The notes beneath the pieces were generated by a model. It was not told the origin of the DNA. It was given only the letters and a program-made list of their open reading frames with translations, and did no database searches. Source: Gammaproteobacteria bacterium (lineage in GTDB: Bacteria > Pseudomonadota > Gammaproteobacteria > GCA-001735895). Taken from it: a DNA stretch of 11,630 bases. The DNA lies in the NCBI GenBank assembly GCA_003645435.1, contig QNFD01000046.1:1-11630 (forward strand), read 5' to 3'. The first letter of the stretch is position 1; each line of letters starts with the position of its first letter. A program made the position numbers and the translations under genes. This document shows positions 1 through 8,522 of the stretch, one piece after another.

Positions 1-1546
1 CGTCCGCTCCGCGAAAACAGGCGCGTAATATTCCCGTCTGGTCGGGCCATAACAGGCCAGTGTCACCATTGAATAGATCGAGTTCGTAGTCATTCGCGGT
101 AATTAGTATTGGTTTACCGGGATAATCTTCCGCGGCTGTTGCCTGTGGTCCCTGCAGGCGTTGGCTAATCAAACGATTCATTTCATCTACGCCGAAGGGG
201 CCCGAACGAATCGCGCATAAAACACGGGTACGATCAAATCTATCCATAGCCTGGTTTACATCGGCACTTTCCAGCACCGGTCGGTACAGCGAGAGTATCC
301 ATTCGAGTAGATCGGCCTGCAGCGAATTACCAGTCGGCGAATGCAAGCTCACCAATGAATCCGGGGCCTGCAATAAATCGATGGCTGCATGACTCTGTCC
401 CCGATTAACCAGGACTGCGAGCTGACCGATACCACTGTCCTCGCTGAAGCGATAGCTTTGTGTTAAAAGAGCGACAGAATCCGATATTGGCAAGGGGCTT
501 GTAGCGCGGGGAATTTTATCCGCGGGTTTGTCTAGTAACGACGCCAGATGATCAACCAGCAAATCCGAGTAACCGATTGCCTGACCATGCCCGGTGATAT
601 CACCGAGTACATTGCCGGCGGCAACCGAGGCGAGCTGGTCGCGATCACCGAGTAATATAATTCGAGCCTGTGCAGGCAGTGCATCGAATAAGCGATAAGC
701 CAGGGTCAGATCGAGCATCGAGGCTTCATCGATGACCAGGCAGTCAACCACCAGCGGGTTTTGACTCGAATGATGGAAGCGGTGATTTCTGTATCCCAGC
801 AGGCGATGAATGGTACTGGCTTGCTGCGGCATTAGTTCCCGGGTCTCTGGATCGAGGAGGTTATCATCGATTCGGCGTCGAATCGACTCCATCATTCGTG
901 CCGCGGCCTTGCCGGTTGGGGCCGCGAGTTTGATCCGCATTTCCGGCTGCTGCGTCAACAACATGGCAAGCACTTTTATTACGGTGGTGGTTTTGCCGGT
1001 TCCAGGTCCGCCCGAAATGGCGACGAATGGACGACTGGCGGCGAGTGCGACAGCCAGCATTTGCGGGTCTGGAGCCTGCTGCTCATGACTATGCGGGAAT
1101 AGCCGTTTAAGCTGCTGCGCTAATCCTGGGACATCTATATCCGGCAAAAGCAGCAGGCGCGAGGTAATAGCATCGGCAATCCTGCTTTCATATTGCCAGT
1201 AGCGATTTAGATACAACCGATGCTGCTCCAGTATCAGGGGCGTTGCTTCACCCGGGGTGCCAACACAGGGGCTATCGAGTAAGCACCGGCGCCATTGTTC
1301 GAGATCAATACCATGAGGCATATCCTGTCGAGATACTCTTTCAGAACTGAACAGAGGTCGATCAAGATACTGGTTCATATCGATGCAAACATCACCAGAC
1401 TGGTTATTTTCACTCACCAGTGCCGCGCTATAAGATAACAGGCTGTCCATTTTGTCAGCGGATTGCTCGGCTATAAACTCGGCGAAAAAATAACTTAGCG
1501 CCGAGATATCGCCCTGATTGACCAACCTTTTCAGTAAAGACATCAT
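1..1546 (-). CDS. recD: RecBCD enzyme subunit RecD (exonuclease V alpha chain), C-terminus missing
   Basis: RecD is the 5'-to-3' helicase motor of the RecBCD double-strand-end processing complex. About 515 residues are visible and the frame runs off the left edge without a stop, so the last helicase motifs and the true end are outside the window. Numbering from the ATG at 1546, the Walker A loop GPGTGKTT is at residues 180-187, Walker B VIDEAS with D273-E274 at 271-276, and the motif III-like LLGDRDQL at 298-305. Near the edge an LFNGDTG segment matches the RecD C-terminal helicase region. The helical N-terminus before residue 170 is typical of RecD and is thought to contact RecC. The first ATG overlaps the recB stop as ATGA; a second ATG follows at 1543, and either could be used. 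It is the last gene of the recC-recB-recD operon and is probably translationally coupled to recB. Identification is firm from motif order and context. Confidence 0.97.
   Translation of the reverse strand, partial: MMSLLKRLVNQGDISALSYFFAEFIAEQSADKMDSLLSYSAALVSENNQSGDVCIDMNQYLDRPLFSSERVSRQDMPHGIDLEQWRRCLLDSPCVGTPGEATPLILEQHRLYLNRYWQYESRIADAITSRLLLLPDIDVPGLAQQLKRLFPHSHEQQAPDPQMLAVALAASRPFVAISGGPGTGKTTTVIKVLAMLLTQQPEMRIKLAAPTGKAAARMMESIRRRIDDNLLDPETRELMPQQASTIHRLLGYRNHRFHHSSQNPLVVDCLVIDEASMLDLTLAYRLFDALPAQARIILLGDRDQLASVAAGNVLGDITGHGQAIGYSDLLVDHLASLLDKPADKIPRATSPLPISDSVALLTQSYRFSEDSGIGQLAVLVNRGQSHAAIDLLQAPDSLVSLHSPTGNSLQADLLEWILSLYRPVLESADVNQAMDRFDRTRVLCAIRSGPFGVDEMNRLISQRLQGPQATAAEDYPGKPILITANDYELDLFNGDTGLLWPDQTGILRACFRGAD
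748..755 (-). other. Octamer identical to the E. coli Chi site
   Basis: GCTGGTGG reads on the minus strand inside recD, where it encodes part of a Pro-Leu-Val-Val-Asp run. It is the only exact copy I found in the window on either strand. Whether this organism's RecBCD uses the E. coli Chi sequence is unknown, and one copy in 11.6 kb can arise by chance. Confidence 0.3.
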
Positions 1547-4500
1547 TGCTCACCACGCCTTGCCGTTGATGTTGACATTAAGAGGTCCAGCTGTTGCAGG
1601 ACACCGTAGTCGGGCAGGTCAAAAAAGACGCCATAGCGGCTACCGTGTTGGGGGCGCATGGCTCGAATAAACAGGTAATAAACCCCGCCAAAATGATGTT
1701 CGTACGCATAACCTGGAAGCCTTTGCGTCAGGTAGCGGTGCAGGGCAACCGAATAGAGCAGGTACTGCAGATCATAGCGACGGTCATAAATTGCGGCCTG
1801 TAGTTTATCGGCCGTATAGTCCTGCAGGCTGGCGCCGAGGAAATTGCTTTTATAGTCAGCCAGGTAATATTTGCCGTGATGCTCGAATACGAGGTCGATG
1901 ACACCGGTGATCAGGCCACTAAAATTGTTGACCGTGACCGGCGCCAGGGCGGGGCCGGCAATACCCTGGAGAAAAGCATTCAGCTTCCCTATATCGAGTT
2001 CATCGAGTGCAAAATCAAACGCTAACTCGTTCAGCCGTTGCTTCGTTGACAGTGCCGATAGTGTCAGGCCGGTTTCGTTTATCGGGCTGTGCATCAGGGT
2101 TTCCATCCATCCGCTCAGGGTGTTCGTATAATCATTTGAATCGAGCCCGAACCTGGGTGTCAGGCGCGGCAGCAAATCGGCACACTGAATTTGAATATCC
2201 TGCTGAAAATCAAGATGCTCGAGCACCTCGTGAAGCAACAGGCCGACATGACTGCCGGCGGGGAAATCCAGAATAGAATCTTCGCCGCTGCGCGCGCTGC
2301 CGCCGTGAGCAGCCTGGTGGATATCCCGGGTTAAACCACTGAAGCTGCTGATACGCCAGTTATTCGCAAGTACGGCATTCAAACTGGCGGCTTCTAGGAT
2401 CGGTTCGAGTCCGACGGCGACATCGAAATTTTGTCCATCGGCCGTTTGCGGTAATGGAATGATTTCGATCGATTCTTCACTCGCCTCGGCGAGGGCATAA
2501 AGATCACGCCCAACATCATCGGCATGGTCAAAGGCCCAGGGCAGGTTGCAGTCGAGATCATCGGGATTTTGGCGAGCGTGAAGCAGGTAGCCGAGCGCGG
2601 TTTTTGCGGGACGACCAGACATTTTACCGTCACCAACATCGCCCCATGCCAGGTAAACCCTGGCGCGGGCACGGGTGATTGCGACATAGGCCAGACGGAT
2701 GTCTTCGGCCAGGCGTTCTTTTTCTGTGATAAAAGAATGCTGGGCATGTTGGTCGGAGCCAAGGTCGATCACCGGATTGTATTGCGCATCATGAAAACGC
2801 AGAATCGAATCGGGTTTTACGTCTGCGGGCCTGCAGGTCCAGAGGAAAGGTGCGAACACCACCGAATACTCAAGCCCCTTGGCCTTGTGGATAGTAACGA
2901 TCTTGACCAGGTCTTCGTCGCTCTCGAGGCGTAATTCGGTTGCATCTGTAGCTGGCTCGTTTACCTGGTTTCGATACCAGGCCAACAGGGAATCAAAACC
3001 AGCGCTGACTCGCGACTGCTGCTGGCAGAGCTCGGCGAGGTGGAGTAAGTTGGTCAGACTTCTCTCGGCAAATTCGGAGCCGGCGATTCTCTCGGCAATT
3101 TCCAGTACCTGCAATAGCTGTTGAAACATGGCGATGAAACCTTTTTGTAGCCAGACCTGGTGTAGGTCACGAATTTTTTCACACCAGTCCTGCCAGGCGT
3201 TTTCATCATCGTTAATGCTGGCTATCTGAAGGTAATTAAGGCTTAGCAGCGGGCTTGCCAGCGAGGTATGCAGCAATTGGCGGTCGCTAAACTGGTTTAT
3301 CGCCAACAACAGATCGTAGAGCCCTTGCGCTTCAACACTGCCAAAAACCTTGTCCTTGCCAATCGTAACCGCGGAGATGCCCCGTGCTGACAAGGCAGCG
3401 CGCAGGTTGTTGCCTTCCATCGCGGTACGCACCAGGATTGCTATGTCGCCACTGACCAGGGGCCGGGACCCCAGGGTAATGCTGTTATCCCGGCCGCCTG
3501 CAATCAATCGCGCAATTTCGTTAGCGGTAGCTTCGTTGATCCAGCGATAAACCTGCTTCTTGCTTTCGGTTTTACCATGCTGATTTTGGGGGATTGACCA
3601 GATCGTTAAAGGCGTAACCGTGCTGCCGTCTTGCAGTAAGGGTTGCGGTGGTTTGTTTAAAGCAGACGCAACCGACAGGTAATCAATCGCATCAGCGTAG
3701 ATGAATGGAGCGGCCCGATGCGTGAAAATTTTATTCACCGCGTTGACCAGGCTAGCTTCTGAGCGCCAGTTGGTTAGTAATGAATAATGCTCTACCGATG
3801 GTTCCTGCTTGGCCTTTATATAGGTATATATATCACCGCCCCGAAAACTGTAAATAGCCTGTTTTGGATCTCCAATCAGGGTCAGACTGATATTCTCCTG
3901 GTGCAAATACAGGTTTTTGAAAATGCCGTACTGAATTGCGTCGGTATCCTGGAACTCGTCGATCATCGCTACCGGAAAACGGCTCCGCAACTGTTGTCCG
4001 AGCGCCTGACCAGTAGCGCCATTTAGTGCTTCATATAATAAAGAAAGCTGATCCTGGAAAGCGATGCTGCGGCTTTGTTGCTTGACGCTGCGCACCTGGT
4101 CGCGGGCGAAGCTACTCGCCTCGAGCAATGCGCGCACCCTGAATCTCGATCTAAGCACATCGATGTCATCGAGTATGTGTTGGGCGTGTACAAAAAATCC
4201 TTTTTCCAGCTCGGGGTCGCTGCCTCGCTTTGCCGGGGTTGATTCACGCAACAAAGCCGTGCTGCCCAGATAGTGAAGTGAATCTGGAATGACCAGCAAT
4301 CGATCGGAATCGAAGTAGTTGTTGCATAGGTCAAAATATTCAAACAGATTGTCCTTGTGGTAAGGTAGTTTTTTACTACGGCTGAGCGCTTTGGAATTTA
4401 GCAGCAGCTCCTGAATCTCCTCTTTATTATCCTGCCAGGCGACCGCGAGGCCCGCTAATTGCCCTTCGAGTTGCCGCCAGGACTGGAACAGGGCGGGGAG

Positions 4501-5151
4501 ATCCTCGTTTACATTTGGCAATAGAGTTGGTTCATACTCAGCCCGGAGACTGGCCTGCGCAGCAAGTAAATTCGGCAGACTGCCCAGGCAGGATTGAAAC
4601 AAATGCCAGTCGATAGGGTTAAGCTCATAACTTTGAAGACGCCACCAGTCTTTTAATGCACTCTCCCATAAGGCCAGGTCATCGTTCAGTAAAATAGCAT
4701 CGAAGGGCTGGCCACTGGAGAGGGCATGGTCGGTCAAGGCGCGTTGACAGAACCCATGGATGGTAAAAATCGCGGCCTCGTCCATGCAGCGAAGAGCGAG
4801 CTGCAAGCGTTTAATTTGTTGTTGTTGAGTCCCGCTATCAAGATTCTGCCATAGCGTCAGCAGTGATGACAGAAATTCATCACTGTTTTGCGCCTGTAAA
4901 CTTAGCAATTGCATGGCATCGTGAATACGACTGCGGATACGACCCCTCAACTCCTCGGTAGCGGCATTGGTGAAAGTGACTACCAGGATTTCAGCGGGAC
5001 TTCGACCTTCAATTATATGTCGTAGGTAAAGATTGGTAATGGTATAGGTTTTGCCGGTGCCGGCACTGGCTTCAATGAGTTTGACCCCATTAAGCGGCAG
5101 CTTCAGGGTTAGCTCCGCATCGAGTACTACTGGTGGAGCCGGACCATTCAT
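1543..5151 (-). CDS. recB: RecBCD enzyme subunit RecB (3'-5' helicase and nuclease)
   Basis: This 1202-residue protein is the RecB subunit, combining a UvrD-like 3'-to-5' helicase with the only nuclease of the complex; E. coli RecB is about 1180 residues. Helicase motifs in order are Walker A ASAGTGKT at 28-35, Walker B with D398-E399 followed by FQDTD, GDPKQAIYSFRGGD at 427-440, VTIHKAKGLE near 752-761, and the motif VI-like AYVAITRARA at 821-830. The C-terminal RecB-family nuclease domain keeps H974, D1086, D1099 and K1101 (the D...DYK signature) and a QxxxY motif at Q1129-Y1133. These correspond by motif to the metal-binding and catalytic residues known in E. coli RecB, so the enzyme should be active. 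The ATG overlaps the recC TGA by 4 nt and no strong ribosome site precedes it, so coupled translation is likely. It also supplies RecA-loading surfaces in known homologues. Confidence 0.98.
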   Translation of the reverse strand: MNGPAPPVVLDAELTLKLPLNGVKLIEASAGTGKTYTITNLYLRHIIEGRSPAEILVVTFTNAATEELRGRIRSRIHDAMQLLSLQAQNSDEFLSSLLTLWQNLDSGTQQQQIKRLQLALRCMDEAAIFTIHGFCQRALTDHALSSGQPFDAILLNDDLALWESALKDWWRLQSYELNPIDWHLFQSCLGSLPNLLAAQASLRAEYEPTLLPNVNEDLPALFQSWRQLEGQLAGLAVAWQDNKEEIQELLLNSKALSRSKKLPYHKDNLFEYFDLCNNYFDSDRLLVIPDSLHYLGSTALLRESTPAKRGSDPELEKGFFVHAQHILDDIDVLRSRFRVRALLEASSFARDQVRSVKQQSRSIAFQDQLSLLYEALNGATGQALGQQLRSRFPVAMIDEFQDTDAIQYGIFKNLYLHQENISLTLIGDPKQAIYSFRGGDIYTYIKAKQEPSVEHYSLLTNWRSEASLVNAVNKIFTHRAAPFIYADAIDYLSVASALNKPPQPLLQDGSTVTPLTIWSIPQNQHGKTESKKQVYRWINEATANEIARLIAGGRDNSITLGSRPLVSGDIAILVRTAMEGNNLRAALSARGISAVTIGKDKVFGSVEAQGLYDLLLAINQFSDRQLLHTSLASPLLSLNYLQIASINDDENAWQDWCEKIRDLHQVWLQKGFIAMFQQLLQVLEIAERIAGSEFAERSLTNLLHLAELCQQQSRVSAGFDSLLAWYRNQVNEPATDATELRLESDEDLVKIVTIHKAKGLEYSVVFAPFLWTCRPADVKPDSILRFHDAQYNPVIDLGSDQHAQHSFITEKERLAEDIRLAYVAITRARARVYLAWGDVGDGKMSGRPAKTALGYLLHARQNPDDLDCNLPWAFDHADDVGRDLYALAEASEESIEIIPLPQTADGQNFDVAVGLEPILEAASLNAVLANNWRISSFSGLTRDIHQAAHGGSARSGEDSILDFPAGSHVGLLLHEVLEHLDFQQDIQIQCADLLPRLTPRFGLDSNDYTNTLSGWMETLMHSPINETGLTLSALSTKQRLNELAFDFALDELDIGKLNAFLQGIAGPALAPVTVNNFSGLITGVIDLVFEHHGKYYLADYKSNFLGASLQDYTADKLQAAIYDRRYDLQYLLYSVALHRYLTQRLPGYAYEHHFGGVYYLFIRAMRPQHGSRYGVFFDLPDYGVLQQLDLLMSTSTARRGEQ
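1550..1554 (-). promoter_or_regulatory. Shine-Dalgarno-like GGTGA for recD
   Basis: On the minus strand GGTGA, complementary to the 3' end of 16S rRNA, lies 3 nt before the ATG at 1546 and 6 nt before a second ATG at 1543. It sits inside the last codons of recB. The spacing slightly favours the second ATG, giving a product one residue shorter. This supports re-initiation of ribosomes finishing recB. It is a short match and could be chance. Confidence 0.35.
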
Positions 5152-8100
5152 GTATTAATCACCAGTTCAAGGGCTCCCGCGTAAAGACGTTGCGCACAGG
5201 CATCAAATTCCGGGCTCAAAAAAGGCTCCGGCATGCTGCCGCGCATCGCCAGTTTGACGTAAGGATTATCCCGGTCACCCGGAAAGCCGCGATAGTCATC
5301 CCCATGCCAGCCCCTGCTTGCAGCCTTCGCTGCCTTGTCAGCATCGTACTCGCTGGCCCAGGCATAGCTGGCCAGCGGAAACACCGGTAAAGGGTAAGCC
5401 AGACCCTCGTTATAGAGGTTGATATAATCAAGTAATTGACTGGCGGCGTCGCCCGGGTCGAGCGCTGCAAAGCGTGAGCTATGATCACGGCTGATCAACA
5501 GGCTCGAATCCTGATCATTGAGTTGGTCGCTTGCGCAAAGTGCGAGATGGTCGATCCACAGGGCGAGCAAGTGTTTGCCTTTCAATGCGCTGCTGTTGAA
5601 GTGCATCAAACCTTTGCCAGGGTAGTAGTGGCCAGGTTGTCCGATTAAGCGATAATCGTTTTCGAGCCGGCAGTCGATCACGAGGGAGGTACTGGTAACA
5701 CCGGCATATTCCCGAAGCGGTACTAACAAGTCTACCAGTTCAGTTTGAATGTCTTCAAAACTGGCCATTGCGGCATGGCCGTGGGGCAGCCAGCCCTCGG
5801 CCCGTAATACCCCCGATGATGTTTCATGACCCTGGAGTAAATCAACCGCAATACGTTGTTTTATGGTCCATTTTTCGAGCGCATCGAGGCTAAATGATTC
5901 TTCATCTTCATCATCCAGTTGTGAGCCGAGCCAGAGCTTAAGCCTTCTATTAAAGAAGAATTTTAACGGGTCGGTCAAGAAACCACGCAGTTCATCGAGC
6001 GTGATAATGCGCTCTTCCCCCGGGTTTCGGTCGAGTGGCTGGTTTGGCCAGTGGGTGTTGTCCGTGGGCGGAATGGCCTGGCGAATGCGATTCGCAACCT
6101 CGCACCAGTAACTGTCGTAACTACGGGCCTGCGGGTAATAATTGTTCGCTGAAAATGCCTGCATTGGATGCCGGATGGTCAGGCGTTGGGAGAGGCTTTG
6201 ACCGGCATCTGGATTAGGCTGGAACTCGTCGTCGACAAAGTCGAGTAACTCTCGCAGCAGCACCGAAGGTTGGCATTCGCTGTTGTCTTTCAGGCTTCGG
6301 CCGCTATAACTGATATACAACGACTGACGCGCGCACAACAGGGTTTCAAGCATCAGGTATCGATCCTGGTCTCCCCTGGTCGGGTCGCCGGGACGCCAGT
6401 TTCCCGCCATTCGATCAAACTCGATGTGATTTTCACGGCGTGGAAAGACGCTGTCATTCATCCCCAACAGGCAAATCACGCGAAACGGCAGGCTGCGCAT
6501 AGGACGCATGCCGCAGAAGGTAACGCCACCGGAGAACAGGCGACCGTGTAATTCCTGGCTGGAAAGCTGCTGCTCCATCCAGTGCAGCAGTAAGGCCGGT
6601 GAGATGGTCGCTTTTTCCGCCAGACTGAGGTCGTCTACGGCGTCACGAATCTGTTGTAGGCGCCCTTCTTGCCGGCCAGTTTCCTTAAAGAAATCATCAA
6701 GCATGCGATTCAGTCGGCTTTGCCATTCGTCGGCGCTGCAGGCTGAGTCGAGATGCTCGTGCCAGTATTGCAGGGATTCAAACAATAACCAGAATTTACC
6801 CAGGCTCTGAGCGCGATTGCCATCGACATGCGCTATCGGTGCTATCTCATGCCAGAATTCGACTTCAGCAAAGGCATAACCGGCAAGTATCCGCTGTTTT
6901 GCCTGGTGCCAGGTGTTTTCTTCGATTGGTGGTAGTCCGAGCGCAGTTTTGTGGTCCCGGTCGATGCCCCAGCGCACACGGGAAATTTCCAGAATGGAGT
7001 GAATGTCATCGAGGGCGCGATCATCTATATCGAAGCGATTGCGAATCTCATCGATATCGAGATAAGCCATTACCTCGGAATGGGAAAAACGACTACCCGG
7101 TAATTTGAGCAGTTGCAGAAAGGTCTTTACCAGCGGGTGCTCATCGGCGAGCGAAATATCCGACAGGTTCCAGGGCAGGGTCGGACGCCTTTCGTCAGGC
7201 CGAAACACGGCCTCGATATAAGGGGCATAACTGCTGATTTCAGGAATCATCACGAGGATATCTTCAGGGTTCAGGCTCGGGTCCCGGTCAATCATCGCCA
7301 GTAGCTGGTCGTGCAGAACCTGGCATTCGCGCATCGGGCTATGACAGATGTGAATAGTCAGCGAATCATCGACGTCTACGGCATCGGTATTCGACTCGAG
7401 GTCAAATATAGTTTGCTGGATGCCCTGCAGGAGACTCGAGTTCCCCGGCGCCTGATAAGATTCCCAGTCGCTCGCCGGTAAGCTGTCGTTGTCGAGTAAT
7501 AAGTCCTGCAGCGCCTGTCCCTGGCGTCCCCAGGAGGCCAGCAGGTCGTTGCCGGTATCGAAATACTCGGCCTGTTGTGGATTTTCCAGCCGCATCCGAG
7601 ATAGAGATTTCTTGTTTCGAAGATCGGCCCAATACTGGTCGGTGGGACTGTGCTGGTAGAGTGTGATTTCAGTATGTGTCGCAAGCGCATGGATCACTTC
7701 GATCAGTAACGGCGGCAGACTGGAAAGTGCAAACAGGCTAACGCGTTCGGGTAGCAGTCCGGCATCTAAACTGGAATTAAGGCGCTCGATAAGTTGGCCA
7801 AGCACGACTACTCGATGGTTTTGCGGCGCATCGGCAATCAAGGATCGCCATAATTCAGCCTGCCAGTCATCGCCGCCGCCTGCCGACCAGTCGCGAATCA
7901 TGTCAGGCCGATAAAGCTGGTAGCGATCAAAAACAGCGGCGATTCGACTGGCCAGTTGCCAACGCTTAACAGACTGATCGTCTCCCCGCAGGTAGCGTTG
8001 AAGGGGAACGAATGCCGGTTCTGTCAGCAGGTCCGGCAACAAATTAAAAATTTTCCAGCTCGTCTGTTCGCACTGCAACGGATCCTGTAAAGGCACCTGA

Positions 8101-8336
8101 TCCAGTATCGACGCTGCCTGTTGCCAGACCCAGCTAGCCGGTAATGGGTAGCTGATATTAGCCGCAATACCCTGTTGCCGGGCAATTTGCAGGTTAAGCC
8201 AGCGCGCCATTGCGTAGGTCGGTACTACGATGATTTCCTCTACGAACGGGTCAGCCGGCAAGCTTTCGCCTAAACGCAGGCACAGATTTTCCTGCAGCGT
8301 TTCAACGCGATTGGAACTAAGGATGGATAATGCCAT
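5148..8336 (-). CDS. recC: RecBCD enzyme subunit RecC (Chi-recognition scaffold)
   Basis: RecC is the scaffold of RecBCD; it splits the duplex and, in E. coli, reads the Chi sequence in the 3' strand using inactive helicase-like domains. The 1062-residue product is slightly shorter than E. coli RecC (about 1122). RecC-specific segments are clear: a PTYAMARWLN segment near the N-terminus, ILVMIPEISSY at 360-370, the CLLGMNDSVFPR motif at 622-633, and DRYLMLETLL at 658-667 followed by LYISYSGRS at 673-681. No intact Walker A is seen, as expected for RecC. An in-frame TAA two codons upstream (8340-8342) fixes the ATG at 8336 as the most upstream start. The Shine-Dalgarno is poor: an AAGGG lies about 16 nt away. 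It is the first gene of the operon and abuts recB directly, without the ptrA gene that separates them in E. coli. Confidence 0.97.
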   Translation of the reverse strand: MALSILSSNRVETLQENLCLRLGESLPADPFVEEIIVVPTYAMARWLNLQIARQQGIAANISYPLPASWVWQQAASILDQVPLQDPLQCEQTSWKIFNLLPDLLTEPAFVPLQRYLRGDDQSVKRWQLASRIAAVFDRYQLYRPDMIRDWSAGGGDDWQAELWRSLIADAPQNHRVVVLGQLIERLNSSLDAGLLPERVSLFALSSLPPLLIEVIHALATHTEITLYQHSPTDQYWADLRNKKSLSRMRLENPQQAEYFDTGNDLLASWGRQGQALQDLLLDNDSLPASDWESYQAPGNSSLLQGIQQTIFDLESNTDAVDVDDSLTIHICHSPMRECQVLHDQLLAMIDRDPSLNPEDILVMIPEISSYAPYIEAVFRPDERRPTLPWNLSDISLADEHPLVKTFLQLLKLPGSRFSHSEVMAYLDIDEIRNRFDIDDRALDDIHSILEISRVRWGIDRDHKTALGLPPIEENTWHQAKQRILAGYAFAEVEFWHEIAPIAHVDGNRAQSLGKFWLLFESLQYWHEHLDSACSADEWQSRLNRMLDDFFKETGRQEGRLQQIRDAVDDLSLAEKATISPALLLHWMEQQLSSQELHGRLFSGGVTFCGMRPMRSLPFRVICLLGMNDSVFPRRENHIEFDRMAGNWRPGDPTRGDQDRYLMLETLLCARQSLYISYSGRSLKDNSECQPSVLLRELLDFVDDEFQPNPDAGQSLSQRLTIRHPMQAFSANNYYPQARSYDSYWCEVANRIRQAIPPTDNTHWPNQPLDRNPGEERIITLDELRGFLTDPLKFFFNRRLKLWLGSQLDDEDEESFSLDALEKWTIKQRIAVDLLQGHETSSGVLRAEGWLPHGHAAMASFEDIQTELVDLLVPLREYAGVTSTSLVIDCRLENDYRLIGQPGHYYPGKGLMHFNSSALKGKHLLALWIDHLALCASDQLNDQDSSLLISRDHSSRFAALDPGDAASQLLDYINLYNEGLAYPLPVFPLASYAWASEYDADKAAKAASRGWHGDDYRGFPGDRDNPYVKLAMRGSMPEPFLSPEFDACAQRLYAGALELVINT

Positions 8337-8384
8337 TGCTTAAGATATATTTCCCTTCGTGGTCGAGTAATTTAGTTTTGCGTT

Positions 8385-8390
8385 ATTATA
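8385..8390 (-). promoter_or_regulatory. Possible -10 box of the recCBD promoter
   Basis: A perfect TATAAT reads on the minus strand about 49 nt before the recC ATG, which would give a leader of roughly 40 nt. No good TTGACA-like element lies 16-18 nt upstream (the bases there read close to TCATCTA), and there is no TGn extension. The call rests on the -10 hexamer and on the need for a promoter in this divergent gap. Confidence 0.3.
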
Positions 8391-8446
8391 AACCTGTCGT
8401 GGCTCGTTAGATGAGCTAGTATTCTTCTAACCGTGGATGATTGCTC

Positions 8447-8460
8447 GATAATCATTTATC
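8447..8460. repeat. Short AT-rich dyad GATAA-TCAT-TTATC, possible operator
   Basis: Five-base arms GATAA and TTATC are perfect inverted copies around a 4-nt centre, located 63 nt before the chosen start of the unknown gene. The core GATAATCATT matches ten consecutive positions of the E. coli Fur consensus, but the rest of the 19-bp box does not match. It may be an operator for either divergent unit or a chance AT-rich dyad. Confidence 0.2.
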
Positions 8461-8522
8461 ATTGGCCTACGAAATCAAACGGCCAGTATTTGTTTTATAC
8501 CCGATTTTTTGCCATTACTACG

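Larger units (their letters stand above)
8337..8522. other. Divergent intergenic region between recC and the unknown gene
   Basis: This 186-bp gap separates recC (minus strand) from the unknown gene (plus strand) and must hold promoters for both transcription units unless the plus-strand start lies farther upstream. It is more AT-rich than the flanking genes. It contains the TATAAT candidate for recC, a GATAA-TCAT-TTATC dyad at 8447-8460 and a weak TGGCC/GGCCA pair at 8463-8485. I could not find a convincing -35/-10 pair for the plus-strand unit. Confidence 0.6.

Noticed and set aside
2524..2934. Plus-strand open frame of 136 codons inside recB
   Set aside because: It lies wholly antisense to the well-conserved UvrD-like region of recB and its product has no recognisable motif; it is a frame shadow.
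1..8336. The recCBD block as a novel defence or anti-phage island
   Set aside because: Gene order, lengths and motifs are those of the standard housekeeping RecBCD enzyme, and no accessory or mobile gene accompanies it.
8407..8430. TTAGA...TCTAA inverted repeat in the divergent gap
   Set aside because: Five-base arms around a 14-nt centre are expected by chance in AT-rich spacer and show no further symmetry.
8433..8522. Possible 30-residue N-terminal extension of the unknown protein from a GTG start
   Set aside because: There is no ribosome site before the GTG, the added residues look like translated AT-rich spacer, and the region is needed for promoters. It cannot be fully excluded because the ATG at 8523 also lacks a clear ribosome site.
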